From Hormoscilla sp. GM7CHS1pb (GTDB taxonomy: Bacteria; Cyanobacteriota; Cyanobacteriia; Cyanobacteriales; Desertifilaceae), in assembly GCA_014323675.1 (NCBI GenBank), contig JACONN010000002.1, positions 2,772,001 through 2,836,000 of the forward strand: DNA of 64,000 nt. Reading direction: 5' to 3'. Positions 45,837 to 55,229 of this stretch are shown here, piece after piece (the first letter of the stretch is position 1; the number at the start of each line of letters is the position of its first letter). A program made the translations under genes and the position numbers. Under the pieces are notes generated by a model, which had not been told where the DNA came from, searched no databases, and saw only the letters and a list, made by a program, of their open reading frames with translations.

Positions 45837-48800
45837 ATGGAGAATACCGACAAGACCGAAGGGGATATGGAGTTGGGCTTTGGGGATGATAACATCATTG
45901 CTCCCCAAAACGAGGAGCAGATTAGTCTTGACATAGACGGAGATGGCGTCATCACAGTACTAACAGATCATACGTTACATGTTCGGTTTCCGGGGTGATG
46001 CTTTAACCAAGGACGCTATTGGCGAAGATAGTACCCGGAGTAGTGCTGACCTGATTACTAATTACCTGGACGCCGCGGGAGACACTGTGCTGGATGTGGA
46101 TGGTAATGGCATAGTGGAAGCGCTGAGTGACGGGGTTCTGTTCGTTCGTTTTCTTTTTGGGTTCAGGGGTGAAACTCTGACCGACGAGGCGATCGCCCCA
46201 GGTGCCACCCGCACCACCGCTGCTGAGATAGAACAGTTTATCGAGCAATTTAACACTTTGACGCCGACACCAACAGATCCTGGGAATACCCTAAATACGG
46301 CACAGGCTCTTGGTACTCTCAACCGTAGCCGTGCTCGAACCTTGAGCGACTCGGTGGGGGATGCTGATTCTGTTGATATGTACAGCTTCAGCTTAGATGA
46401 GGTCAGTGACTTAAACTTTACTCTCTCTGGTTTGAATGCAGATGCCGATCTGGTTGTCATTGAGGATACCAATGGTAACGGTCAGGAAGATGAGGAAGAT
46501 TTTATCGTTGGCTTTCAATCTCTTAACTCAGGTAATAGTCAAGAAGTAGTCAGTGGGATATTACAGGCTGGTGACTACTTTGTTGTAGTCGAGCAACATT
46601 CCGGAGATACGAACTATGAGCTGACCTTAGAGGTCAGCCCTGTAGATGTTCCACCAGACAATGCAGGTAACACCCTGACGGATGCACGTGAAATTGGTAC
46701 TCTCAATGACGTTCAAACGTTTAGTGACTTCGTTGGCGATGCCGATCCTGAAGACTTCTATCGTTTCAGTTTAGACTCAACTAGCGAATTGAATCTGACT
46801 CTTGAGGGTCTCAGTAGCGATGCCGACGTGCTACTGATCGAGGACATCAACGGCAACGGCCTGTTGGATGATGATGAGATTTTAGATACACCTTATGCTG
46901 AAGGTAGCATTTCCGAAGCGATTAATGAGACCTTACCAGCAGGGGACTACTTTGTCTTAGTCGAACAGTTTGAGGGCGATACGAATTACGATCTGAGCTT
47001 GGAAGCAACAGTTCCAGGAACACCCCCACCAGATAATGCAGGCAATACTCTCGCCAATGCACGGGATATTGGCACTCTCAGTGACCGTCAAACTTTTAGT
47101 GATTTTGTTGGCATTGCTGATCTAAGCGACTTCTATCGCTTCACTCTTGAGGATACCAGGGAATTGAATCTGACTCTTGAGGGTCTCAGTAGCGATGCCG
47201 ACCTGCTGCTGATTGAGGACTTCAACGGCAATGGCGTATTTGATGATGATGAGATTCTCGATGCACCTTTCATTGAAGGCAACGATTCCGAAGCGATTAA
47301 TCAGATTTTGTTCGCCGGGGACTACTTTGTCTTAGTCGAACAGTATTCAGGCAATACAAACTACGATCTGAGCTTAGAAGCAGTCCCGATAACGGTTCCA
47401 CCAGACGATGCAGGTGATACCCTAGCCACCGCACGGGATCTTGGTACTCTCAATGACCGTCAAACGTTTAGTGACTTCGTTGGCGATGTTGATCCTTATG
47501 ACTTCTATCGCTTCACTCTTGAGGATACCAGGGAATTGAATCTGACTCTTGAGGGTCTCAGTAGCGATGCCGATGTGCTGCTGTTTGAGGATCTCAACGG
47601 CAATGGTGTGTTTGATGATGATGAGTTTCTCGATGCACCTTTCAATGAAGGTAGCGATTCCGAAACGATTAATGAGATTTTGTCCGCCGGGGACTACTTT
47701 GTCCTAGTCGAACCGTATTCCGGGGATACGAACTACAATCTGAGCTTGGAAGCAGTCCCGATAACGGTTCCACCAGATAATGCAGGTAATACCCTCGCCA
47801 CAGCACGGAATATTGGCACTCTCAGTGAGACCCAAACATTCAATGACTTCGTCGGTAATGCCGACCAGAGTGACGTTTACAGCTTCAGTCTGGATACAAT
47901 TAGTGACTTCAGTCTCAGGTTGGATGGACTGAGTGCCGATGCTGATGCTAATGTCAGACTGATTATGGAGGAGGAATTAGTTTATTATTCCGATAATGCC
48001 GATAACAATCCAGAGGAGATAGATCTGACTTTGCACCCTGGCAATTATTTCATTGTAGTAGATCAGTTTGAGGGGAATACAAACTACGCTTGGACTGTCG
48101 AGGCAACACCTCGTACCGAAGTTCCGCCAGATGAGGCTGGTAATACTCTGGACACAGCACGCGATATTGGCACTCTTGGGGAAACCGTTACCTTCAATGA
48201 CTTTGTGGGTGATGTTGACTGGGAGGATATTTACCGCTTCAACCTGGCGACAACCAGTAGTTTTAAGTTGACTCTTAGCGGATTAAGTGCTGGTGTGTCT
48301 GTGGCGCGAGATTGGAACAGCGACGGTCAGATAGTGTTTGATGAAATTGTTGCTGAATATGGAGAGCTTATTGGCGATTCAGAAGTAATTAGCCTTGAGG
48401 GTTTGAATGCAGGTGAGTATTTTATCATCGTCGAAGATGCTGGAGTTAACACTAACTATGAACTTACTCTGGAGGCTACGCCAATGACGCCAAAGGAGCC
48501 AAGGGTGCCAGACGAAGATTCCACAGGAAAATATCACCGCATCTTTGGTTATGGTTTAATTAATGCCGCAGCAGCAGTTGCTAGTGCAAAAGACGCACGT
48601 TCCTTTCCAGATGTTGACGACCTGACGGGTGCAGCTACCAAGAACAATGCTGGGGAGCTCAATCGCATTAATGCCCCAGAAGTCTGGGAACAAGAATTTA
48701 CAGGTCGAGGAGTTGTTGTCGCAGTTTTAGATACGGGTGTTGACTACAAGCATCCTGATTTGGCAGATAACATCTGGACTAACACGGATGAGATTCCTGG

Positions 48801-49590
48801 AAATGGGATTGACGATGATAACAATGGGTTTGTTGATGATGTTAATGGATGGGATTTTGTAAGTAACGATAACGATCCCCAAGATGATGAGGAAGGTCAT
48901 GGAACCCATGTAGCGGGAACGATCGCAGCGTTAAGAAATGGAGCTCAAACTGATGTTGAGGGTTCCTCGGTAGACACCGTTGGAGTTGCCTATAATGCCA
49001 AAATCATGCCAGTCCGAGTAATAGAAGGCGGACCAGCAGACGCGATTGTTAATGGCATCCGTTATGCTGTTCAAAATGGAGCACGTGTGATCAATATGAG
49101 CTTGGGAGCCAGCGGTAATGATGAGGAACAACGTGCTATTAAGGAGATGAGTGTTGAAATGAAAGAGGCTCTGCAGTTTGCCAAAGCGAACAATGTTGTT
49201 GTTGCAATAGCATCAGGAAATGAAAGGCAAGACTATACTCCCATGACCAGACCCGAATTTCCAGCTCTGTTCGCGGAGGATGATTTGGCAGTCGCTGTGG
49301 GAGCAATAAACCACCGCAATCTCGTTTATACTGACTTTTCTAACCCTGCCGGTCTTCCACAACTGGATTATGTGGTGGCTCCAGGGGAAGGAGTGCTATC
49401 TCTGCTTCCTGGTAATAGGACAAATGCTAACGATATTGACGGATGGTCTGGTACATCTATGGCAGCACCCCATGTTGCTGGTGTGATGGCACTGATGCTA
49501 CAAGCCAATCCTAACTTGACTCCCGATCGAGTTGCAGACATCCTGATTAATACGGCAAGCCGAGATGGAATTACGGATGAACTAGCCTGA
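45837..49590 (+). CDS. Secreted-type subtilisin-like serine protease with dockerin-like and six PPC repeats (frameshift near start)
   Basis: About 1250 residues. I place the start at ATG 45837, behind AAGGAG; that frame (LDIDGDGVITVLTDHTL) ends at about 45998 and one small indel near 45965 joins it to the long frame beginning MFGFRGDALT. Order: two dockerin-like calcium-loop segments (DVDGNGIVEALSDGVLFVRF), six PPC beta-sandwich repeats (each about NAGNTLxxARxIGTL...FSDFVGDxD...FYRF), a linker with GYGLINAAAAVASA, then the S8 catalytic domain with Asp in VLDTGVDYKHPD, His in GHGTHVAGT and Ser in GTSMAAPHVAG. No classical signal peptide is visible. The stop comes right after the catalytic core, just before tandem array 2. 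Confidence 0.85.
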
Positions 49591-49674
49591 GATGAAATGA
49601 TGGTCTAGTTTCAATGTCATCCAAAGCAGATTTTTGGTTAGTTACTTGAGGCGATCGCCCCCTCAAACGGGTTT

Positions 49675-49932
49675 TTTTTCTAGCCGCTGGGGTCTGAAAC
49701 CTCTCGGTTGGGGTCTGAAACCTCTCAGTTGGGGTTTGAAACCTCTCGGTTGGGGTTTTAAACCTCTCGGTTGGGGTTTGAAACCTCTCGGTTGGGGTCT
49801 GAAACCTCTCGGTTGGGGTTTGAAACCTCTCGGTTGGGGTCTGAAACCTCTCGGTTGGGGTCTGAAACCTCTCGGTTGGGGTCTGAAACCTCTCGGTTGG
49901 GGTCTGAAACCTCTCAGTTGGGGTTTTAGTGG
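49675..49932. repeat. 21-bp tandem repeat array 2 (11 full copies plus a partial)
   Basis: The unit GGGGTCTGAAACCTCTCGGTT is repeated eleven times, with C/T and G/T changes only at two or three positions, followed by a partial copy. Seven-codon periodicity opens frames on both strands (W-G-L-K-P-L-G heptads on the plus strand), which I regard as artefacts. The unit is the close relative, in opposite orientation, of array 1 at 33252-33462. A GGTGTGGTCAAAACC repeat follows at about 49953. Confidence 0.9.
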
Positions 49933-50085
49933 TCTTGGGCCCGTTGGCAACGGGTGTGGTCAAAACCAGTTGATCGTGCATGGGATCTCCCAGTCGCTGG
50001 ATCCCCCAAACCCCCCGCTAAGTTGGGGGGCTTTTGAAGCCCCCCTTTTGCAAGCTCCTAACTTCCCGATAGGCGATCGCCCCCC

Positions 50086-50154
50086 TTGTTTTTGTAGCCG
50101 CGATTGAAATCGCCCAGGCAAATATATGAGCTATAATGACAATTGTACCCCGAT
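50086..50154 (+). repeat. 69-bp direct repeat, left copy, flanking a TA cassette
   Basis: Runs from TTGTTTTTGTAGCCGCGATT to AATTGTACCCCGAT and contains TATAAT at 50132-50137, probably the -10 box of the cassette. The right copy at 50986-51053 is almost identical, one base shorter. Confidence 0.8.
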
Positions 50155-50169
50155 CGCCAGCAAAATCAA

Positions 50170-50451
50170 ATGAGTACAATAACCCTGATCTTGAAGTTAC
50201 CCCAAGAATTAATACCTATCCTCGAAGCCAACGAGGCAGAATTAGAAGGAAGAATTCTGGAATTAATTGTACTAGAGTTAGTCCGACAACAGCGGATCTC
50301 AACCGGGAAAGCAGCGGAATTATTAGGAATCTCTAAATGGGAGTTCGTGCAACTGCTGGGACAGAATAACATTCCTTACTTTACTGAATCCTCAAAAGAG
50401 TTGGTAGCCCAAGTAGAAACTGTTCAAAGAATCCTCGGAGAACAAAGATAA
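50170..50451 (+). CDS. UPF0175 family antitoxin-like protein
   Basis: 93 residues from ATG 50170. It has the UPF0175 helix-turn-helix-like core RISTGKAAELLGISKWEFVQ followed by LLGQNNIPYF. Its stop overlaps the start of the DUF3368 gene by one base. It is the intact paralogue of the 41242-41487 gene. The likely promoter (TATAAT) lies within the left direct repeat. Confidence 0.85.
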   Translation: MSTITLILKLPQELIPILEANEAELEGRILELIVLELVRQQRISTGKAAELLGISKWEFVQLLGQNNIPYFTESSKELVAQVETVQRILGEQR

Positions 50452-50939
50452 TGATCGTTGTTACCAATTCTAGTCCTTTAGTTTCTCTTGCTCGGATTAA
50501 TCAATTTGGCCTGTTGCACCTGCTCTACAATCAAATATGCATACCCCCAGCGGTTCGAGAAGAAGTTGTTACCTTTGGACAGTCTCGTCCAGGTACAGCA
50601 GAAGTAGAGACAGCAGAGTGGATACAAGTCATCAACGTTCAAAATCAGACTGTAGTCGAAAGTTTCAGGGAACAGTTAGACAGAGGTGAGAGTGAAGTGA
50701 TCGCGCTGGCGATGGAGTTACAAGCAGATTTATTAGTAATAGATGAAGCTAGAGGACGAGAAGTGGCGCGATCGCTCGGATTAAATATAGTCGGTACTGT
50801 AGGCACCTTAGTTCAAGCAAGGCAAAGGGGATTAATTCCTGCTGTTACTCCCCTGCTAGATGAACTAATGATCGGTGGTTTTCGCATGAATATGCAATTA
50901 TATCAGACAGCTCAACAGCTAGCGGGTGAATTAGATTAG
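50451..50939 (+). CDS. DUF3368 PIN-like putative toxin
   Basis: A 162-residue full-length DUF3368 protein, a predicted PIN-like ribonuclease. Landmarks are VVTNSSPLVSLARI, DRGESEVIALAMELQADLLV, then DEARGREVARSLGLNIVGT and the C-terminal LLDELMIGGFRMN, which the copy at 40763-41245 lacks. It forms a complete TA cassette with the gene before it, bounded on both sides by a 69-bp repeat. Confidence 0.85.
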   Translation: MIVVTNSSPLVSLARINQFGLLHLLYNQICIPPAVREEVVTFGQSRPGTAEVETAEWIQVINVQNQTVVESFREQLDRGESEVIALAMELQADLLVIDEARGREVARSLGLNIVGTVGTLVQARQRGLIPAVTPLLDELMIGGFRMNMQLYQTAQQLAGELD

Positions 50940-50985
50940 GAGGAATTATTCTGCAAAATGGCGATCGCCCCCGCGCGAGCGGGTT

Positions 50986-51053
50986 TTGTTTTTGTAGCCG
51001 CGATTCGATCGCCCAGGCAAATATATGAGCTATAATGACAATTGTACCCCGAT
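50986..51053 (+). repeat. 68-bp direct repeat, right copy, flanking a TA cassette
   Basis: Almost identical to 50086-50154, with the repeats exactly 900 bp apart. It is followed directly by a GTCCGCGGAC element. A third, partial copy (GAGCTATAATCACAATTGTACCC...) lies at 51794-51825. Confidence 0.8.
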
Positions 51054-51075
51054 TTTTCGGACCGTCCGCGGGCCG
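51051..51075 (+). repeat. GATTTTTCGG...GTCCGCGG element, copy 2
   Basis: Same element as at 45774 and 54127; the variable A and G positions on either side of the palindrome are exchanged here (CGGACCGTCCGCGGGCCG). Confidence 0.7.
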
Positions 51076-51108
51076 AGGGTTTTAACCCCCGGCTCTCTAG
51101 ACCCTTTT

Positions 51109-51381
51109 TCAATCATTAGTTGGTAATCGATCCACTAATTGCCAAAAATCATCCTGCTTAATACCGCCCTCTTCTTGAAGGCTGCGTCGCGACTCCTCTA
51201 AAATTTGATTAAACTTCCAATTGTTAGCTAACAGAAATCGCTCTAGCTCCTCGGGGTCTACAATTAAACTCATTGCTGCTATAGGGCGATCGCCTTCCAC
51301 GATCGCAATTGGTTCATTTGGAGGAGATTTCAGATAATCCTCTAAATTCGCCTTGATTTCAGCAATCGATACAATTTTCAT
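51109..51381 (-). CDS. Phd/YefM-type antitoxin
   Basis: A 90-residue antitoxin: IVSIAEIKANLEDYLKSPPN followed by EPIAIVEGDRPIAAMSLI is the Phd/YefM DNA-binding domain. The helical C-terminal tail (LERFLLANNWKFNQILEESRR) would neutralise the toxin. It lies downstream of the toxin gene with a four-base overlap, the reverse of the most common order. Confidence 0.8.
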   Translation of the reverse strand: MKIVSIAEIKANLEDYLKSPPNEPIAIVEGDRPIAAMSLIVDPEELERFLLANNWKFNQILEESRRSLQEEGGIKQDDFWQLVDRLPTND

Positions 51382-51701
51382 AACTCCGCCTCCCCTCCGC
51401 CTATAAACAACTGATTGCCCACTTTTTCCCCAATTCCTAAGATATAAACCTCATATTCGTCAGGGTTAGTCTCGTAAAACACTCGCCATCGATTTAAGGG
51501 ACCAAAACGTAATTCCCACGTTGCACCCAACTGTGAAAGTCGCTGCAAAGGTTTACGGTTGCGAGTCTCTACCTCTGGATCGTAACTCAACTGTTCGGAA
51601 ATTGTACTACGGATCTGAGAATGATACTTGCGGTCTATTGTTGCCAAATGCCCAAGGACCGGGCGGGTGAAGATGATTTCAAACTTCTGTTGGGGTGTCA
51701 T
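51378..51701 (-). CDS. RelE/ParE-superfamily toxin
   Basis: 107 residues from ATG 51701 (MTPQQKFEIIFTRPVLGHL). The fold pattern of the RelE/ParE superfamily is seen in KYHSQIRSTISEQLSYDPEV, then RNRKPLQRL and WELRFGPLNRWRVFYETNPD with a final VYILGIGEKVGN. It is encoded just upstream of its antitoxin. The partial third copy of the TATAAT-bearing repeat lies about 95 bp upstream of its start, so it may share promoter sequences with the neighbouring cassette. Confidence 0.8.
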   Translation of the reverse strand: MTPQQKFEIIFTRPVLGHLATIDRKYHSQIRSTISEQLSYDPEVETRNRKPLQRLSQLGATWELRFGPLNRWRVFYETNPDEYEVYILGIGEKVGNQLFIGGGEAEL

Positions 51702-51939
51702 GCTTCCTCCCACGGATAACTATTACTCACTTGTTAATCTCAGAGATCGCCCCTTCCCCTGCGCCCCCCAACCCGGCGATCGCCCTCCCACCTGAGCTAT
51801 AATCACAATTGTACCCGGATCGCCAATCTTTCACCGCAACCATCCCATCAGCTTATACGATTTTGTCAAACGTGCCTACAATTATTTTCAGTATCATGCG
51901 ATTAGTCGGTTTTAACCAGCTTCAGCTATTAGCCGTGGG

Positions 51940-52426
51940 TTAAACCCCTGGCTCAATTATTAATGAATAAAATTCTTCATCAAGAATTTGTTCGTTATCA
52001 AAAGGACAAACTTGAGGATATTCGGACTCATCAGGAATGGGAATGTCAGAACTTGCTCGTTTTCCTTCTTTAATCGCCAGATCTCGACCATCACGATAAG
52101 ATTCCTCTAAAATTTTGGGTAAATAAGATTTTAAGGAAGGGGTTTTACTCAGTTGTTTATTGATTCGCTTGCGGTGTTCGTCAACAGAACTGTACCAGCT
52201 TTTTTTCATCGTTTCTGGGGCATCAGCTTGTACCGTTAATTTAAGCAGATGGGCGAGAAGTATCATTAAATTGCTTTCGAGGGCATTTTTTTTCTGATTT
52301 CCCCAAGTCTTTAAGTTCCTCAATCAAGTGTTCGATATCCAGTTCGGAGAAGCGATGATTTTTGAGTTTTTTGATATGATCTTCAATCCATAAGTTGAAA
52401 TCTAGATCGTATAGTGTTTGTTTCAT
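51940..52426 (-). CDS. DUF29 family protein (frameshifted)
   Basis: 161 residues when repaired. DUF29 proteins are common in cyanobacteria; their role is unknown. The start MKQTLYDLDFNLWIEDHIKK, LDIEHLIEELKDLGKSEK, then ALESNLMILLAHLLKL and ILEESYRDGRDLAIKE are typical. The frame breaks in a run of eight A (T on the plus strand, about 52286-52293); one base fewer restores it. The error type resembles that in the second GBBH-like gene. Confidence 0.8.
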
Positions 52427-52522
52427 TGAGAATTGAAAAAAACCGAGAGGAATTACTTAGATGACAAGCGGCGGAGAGGAGCAAGGTACGCCAGCACTAC
52501 CACAAGGATAGCCGCTAGTTTT

Positions 52523-52590
52523 CGTTTCCCGAGATACCCACCCATGTCGTGCGCTTCCGCGTCACGACAGGGTGGGTACTCTGGGAAACG
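52523..52590. repeat. Large imperfect inverted repeat (about 28-bp arms)
   Basis: Arms 52523-52551 and 52563-52590 pair along CGTTTCCC, then TACCCACCC, then GTCGTG with a few mismatches and an 11-base loop. GCCGCTAG repeats directly on both sides (52511 and 52590). It fills most of the gap between the DUF29 and synthase genes; an AAACACTAAAGTGTTTACTA repeat follows at about 52657. Confidence 0.7.
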
Positions 52591-52701
52591 CCGCTAGGAT
52601 TGTTTTTCCTTACTCTTGACGGTTACTATTATATCATCCATCTAAGAACCTAGATAAACACTAAAGTGTTTACTACGAACCTATCTCTCTCAAATAAAAT
52701 T

Positions 52702-53829
52702 GTGGAAGTGGTCGTTACTGGCATTGGTCTGGTGTCAGCTTTAGGGATGCTACAGACCAGTTGGCAGCGCCTGATCGCTGGTGAATCTGGCATCAGGCTT
52801 TTACAACCTTTTCGGGAACTGCCACCACGACCTCTGGCCCTAATTGGCAAAACACTAGCTGACTTAACTACTCTCACTCAGCTTGTGGTGACCGAGGCGA
52901 TCGCCGATGCAGGTCTAGTCCTACCATTGCCAGATGCTGGGGTGGCGATCGGGTCTAGTCGCGCTCATCAGGCTTCCTGGGAACAGCTAGCTAGACAATT
53001 ACAAGAGGATTCTCTCATGTCCGGTGCCCATTGGTTGGATACCCTTCCGCATATGGTGGCGATCGCCTCGGCCCGGACGATCGGCTCTACTGGTCCGGTG
53101 TTAGCGCCAATGGCTGCTTGTGCTACGGGCCTCTGGGCGATCGCTCAAGGCTTCCATTTAATCCAGACTGGTCAATGCCAGCGGGCGATCGCCGGGGCAG
53201 TGGAAGCTCCGGTGACGCCCTTAACCCTGGCAGGCTTTACCCGGATGGGAGCCTTAGCTGCCACTGGTGCCTATCCTTTTGACAAAAATCGCGAAGGTTT
53301 GGTTTTGGGGGAGGGTGCAGCTGTCTTGGTGCTGGAGTCAGCAACAGTAGCTAGGCGTCGCGGAGCCCCTATTTATGGACGAGTGCTCGGGTTTGGCTTG
53401 ACAAATGATGGTTATCATGCTAGTGCGCCCGAACTGGGAGGCAAGAGGGCGATCGGGGCTGTGAAGCAATGTCTGGAGCGATCGGGCCTGGAGACAGCTG
53501 ACATTGACTACATCCATGCTCACGGCACCAGTACGAGGTTGAATGACCAGAACGAAGCAAAATTAATTCAATATTTATTTCCTCAAGGCGTTCCGGTCAG
53601 TTCCACCAAGGGAGCTACAGGTCACAGCCTGGGAGCATCTGGCGCCTTGGGAGTAGCTTTCTGTCTGATGGCGTTACAGGAGCAGCTATTGCCCCCTTGT
53701 GTAGGATTGAAAGCACCAGAGTTTGATTTAGATTTACTGATGGCACCGCGTCGGTGTCAGGTGCGGCGGGTGCTGTGTTTGAGTTTTGGCTTTGGGGGCC
53801 AGAATGGGGCGATCGTCTTAGGAAAGTAA
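52702..53829 (+). CDS. Beta-ketoacyl-ACP synthase II-like condensing enzyme
   Basis: 375 residues from GTG 52702 (VEVVVTGIGLVSALG). A start at 52666 would lie inside a repeat. The thiolase-fold condensing enzyme has its nucleophile Cys in MAACATGLWAIA and the two His residues in HAHGTSTRLND and KGATGHSLGAS. It is a complete KAS. Sequence at other positions (GESGIRLLQPFRELPPRPLA) departs from housekeeping FabF, so it is probably a second, special-purpose KAS. No acyl carrier protein gene adjoins it. A possible partner process is the ceramide-type locus, but nothing links them directly. Confidence 0.85.
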   Translation: MEVVVTGIGLVSALGMLQTSWQRLIAGESGIRLLQPFRELPPRPLALIGKTLADLTTLTQLVVTEAIADAGLVLPLPDAGVAIGSSRAHQASWEQLARQLQEDSLMSGAHWLDTLPHMVAIASARTIGSTGPVLAPMAACATGLWAIAQGFHLIQTGQCQRAIAGAVEAPVTPLTLAGFTRMGALAATGAYPFDKNREGLVLGEGAAVLVLESATVARRRGAPIYGRVLGFGLTNDGYHASAPELGGKRAIGAVKQCLERSGLETADIDYIHAHGTSTRLNDQNEAKLIQYLFPQGVPVSSTKGATGHSLGASGALGVAFCLMALQEQLLPPCVGLKAPEFDLDLLMAPRRCQVRRVLCLSFGFGGQNGAIVLGK

Positions 53830-53871
53830 GTAAACGTTCCTGCTTCTAACAGCACTCTATATTACGAACAA

Positions 53872-53891
53872 GCTGTCAACTGGTTGACAGC
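53872..53891 (+). terminator. Hairpin after the KAS gene
   Basis: GCTGTCAAC (53872-53880) and GTTGACAGC (53883-53891) are perfect complements separated by two bases, about 43 bp past the stop. Confidence 0.5.
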
Positions 53892-54103
53892 ATGAGCGCA
53901 ATATAATGTATTTGATGTACCAATACGAATTGTGGGGTTGTTTGCACCGCAAAATTATACTGTATCTGTAAAATGGACTGTGTACCAGGCACAACGATCG
54001 AGAACTGCGATCGCGCAACAAAATCGCCAATGCCAAATCATTTCCGGAACTATACCTGACAGTCGTTGTGTTCTGAATTTCCTCTAGCAACAATAGGTTA
54101 ATT

Positions 54104-55213
54104 CTACAAGTCAAGCTCCAGTTGCTGATTTTTCGGGCCGTCCGCGGACCGTGCAACTTGGGTTTTTTCTGGTGTCTTTTTTCCCTTTCCATTCAGCGTA
54201 GAATCTACTGGACGTTCTTCCCCTCGTAAATCAGCAGCAAAGGCTGCTTCTTCATAATATAATCTTTCTTCCATTTCCTGCAAGTGGTATTCTTCTGGGT
54301 ATATCTTTGCCTTTGAACGTTCCGACGGTCTTTTCCCAATTTGGACGTCAAACCGGAATTTATCAATAGGTTCACCCGTTCTTTCTACGTAGTTCCGCAA
54401 GGTTTTAAAGTTTGGAAAACATCCATTTTCATCTGGTTCACCACTCAGACGCCGCATCGCTATTTGATGATAGGTTGGATCCATTTCTGCACCGATAAAA
54501 TGTCGTTCCCAGTCTCTGGCAACAACTGCTACTGTACCAGCCCCCATATAGGGATCGAAAACTACTTCATTTTTGTAAGTTGTTGCTAAAATAATTCTCG
54601 CTATCAAGTCTTCTGGAAATTGACAAGGATGAATTGTTTGTTCTTCGTGGTTGTGTTTGACATTCCGGAATAACCAGATATCCCCAGGATTTTTTCCCTT
54701 TGGGTTACAAGATAGTTGACCTTTGCGATCGCCTCGGTAATGTTTTTTATTCTGGTATTTCTGCGGTACTCTAATCTCATCTAGATTAAAGGTATAGTCT
54801 TTAGATTTCGTAAACCACAAAATTGTTTCATGGCGACAGGAAAATTTATTTTGCGCGTGCAGTCCATGTTGTCTAGCCCAAATAATCCGGTTTCTGGGAA
54901 TTAATCCACAAGATTCTATAATTGGGAAAAAGCGGATATCTAAGGGAATTAACATTCCCCGATCTGAAAAAGCCCCTATTTGCCAAAATAGCGCTCCAGT
55001 CTGTTTGAGAATTCTGCTACATTCTTTTAGGACAATAGTCTGTTCTCTTAAATAATTATCCAATGCTTGCTTAGCTTCATATTCCTTACCTAAATTATAA
55101 GGTGGCGAGGAGACAACTAAGTCCACACACCCATCAGGTAATTCTTTGAGTACATTCAAGCAATTTCCTAGAAATATTTTGTCCAGCGGTAGTTTTTCTT
55201 TATCCATCGTCAT
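54104..55213 (-). CDS. DNA methyltransferase, beta class (N4-cytosine or N6-adenine)
   Basis: A 369-residue site-specific DNA methyltransferase. The catalytic motif S36-P-P-Y39 (LVVSSPPYNLG) comes before the SAM-binding DPYMGAGTVAVVA (about residues 216-228), which is the beta-class order; SPPY is more usual in N4-cytosine enzymes. The C-terminal tail (about residues 335-369) is disordered and includes ARSADGPK, encoded by an interspersed GTCCGCGGAC element at 54127-54152. The end LELDL is intact. The gene following on the same strand side, 16 bp upstream, encodes a PD-(D/E)XK-like protein, suggesting a restriction-modification pair. Confidence 0.9.
   Translation of the reverse strand: MTMDKEKLPLDKIFLGNCLNVLKELPDGCVDLVVSSPPYNLGKEYEAKQALDNYLREQTIVLKECSRILKQTGALFWQIGAFSDRGMLIPLDIRFFPIIESCGLIPRNRIIWARQHGLHAQNKFSCRHETILWFTKSKDYTFNLDEIRVPQKYQNKKHYRGDRKGQLSCNPKGKNPGDIWLFRNVKHNHEEQTIHPCQFPEDLIARIILATTYKNEVVFDPYMGAGTVAVVARDWERHFIGAEMDPTYHQIAMRRLSGEPDENGCFPNFKTLRNYVERTGEPIDKFRFDVQIGKRPSERSKAKIYPEEYHLQEMEERLYYEEAAFAADLRGEERPVDSTLNGKGKKTPEKTQVARSADGPKNQQLELDL
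54127..54152 (+). repeat. GATTTTTCGG...GTCCGCGGAC element, copy 3, inside a coding region
   Basis: Nearly the same 26 bases as at 45774-45799, here read in frame as part of the methyltransferase C-terminus (reverse strand). Confidence 0.75.
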
Positions 55214-55229
55214 TTAACTAGAACATCAC

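Noticed and set aside
49571..49981. Long open frames on both strands across tandem array 2
   Set aside because: They arise because the 21-base unit is a multiple of three and lacks stops; the residues are pure heptad repeats and there is no ribosome site.
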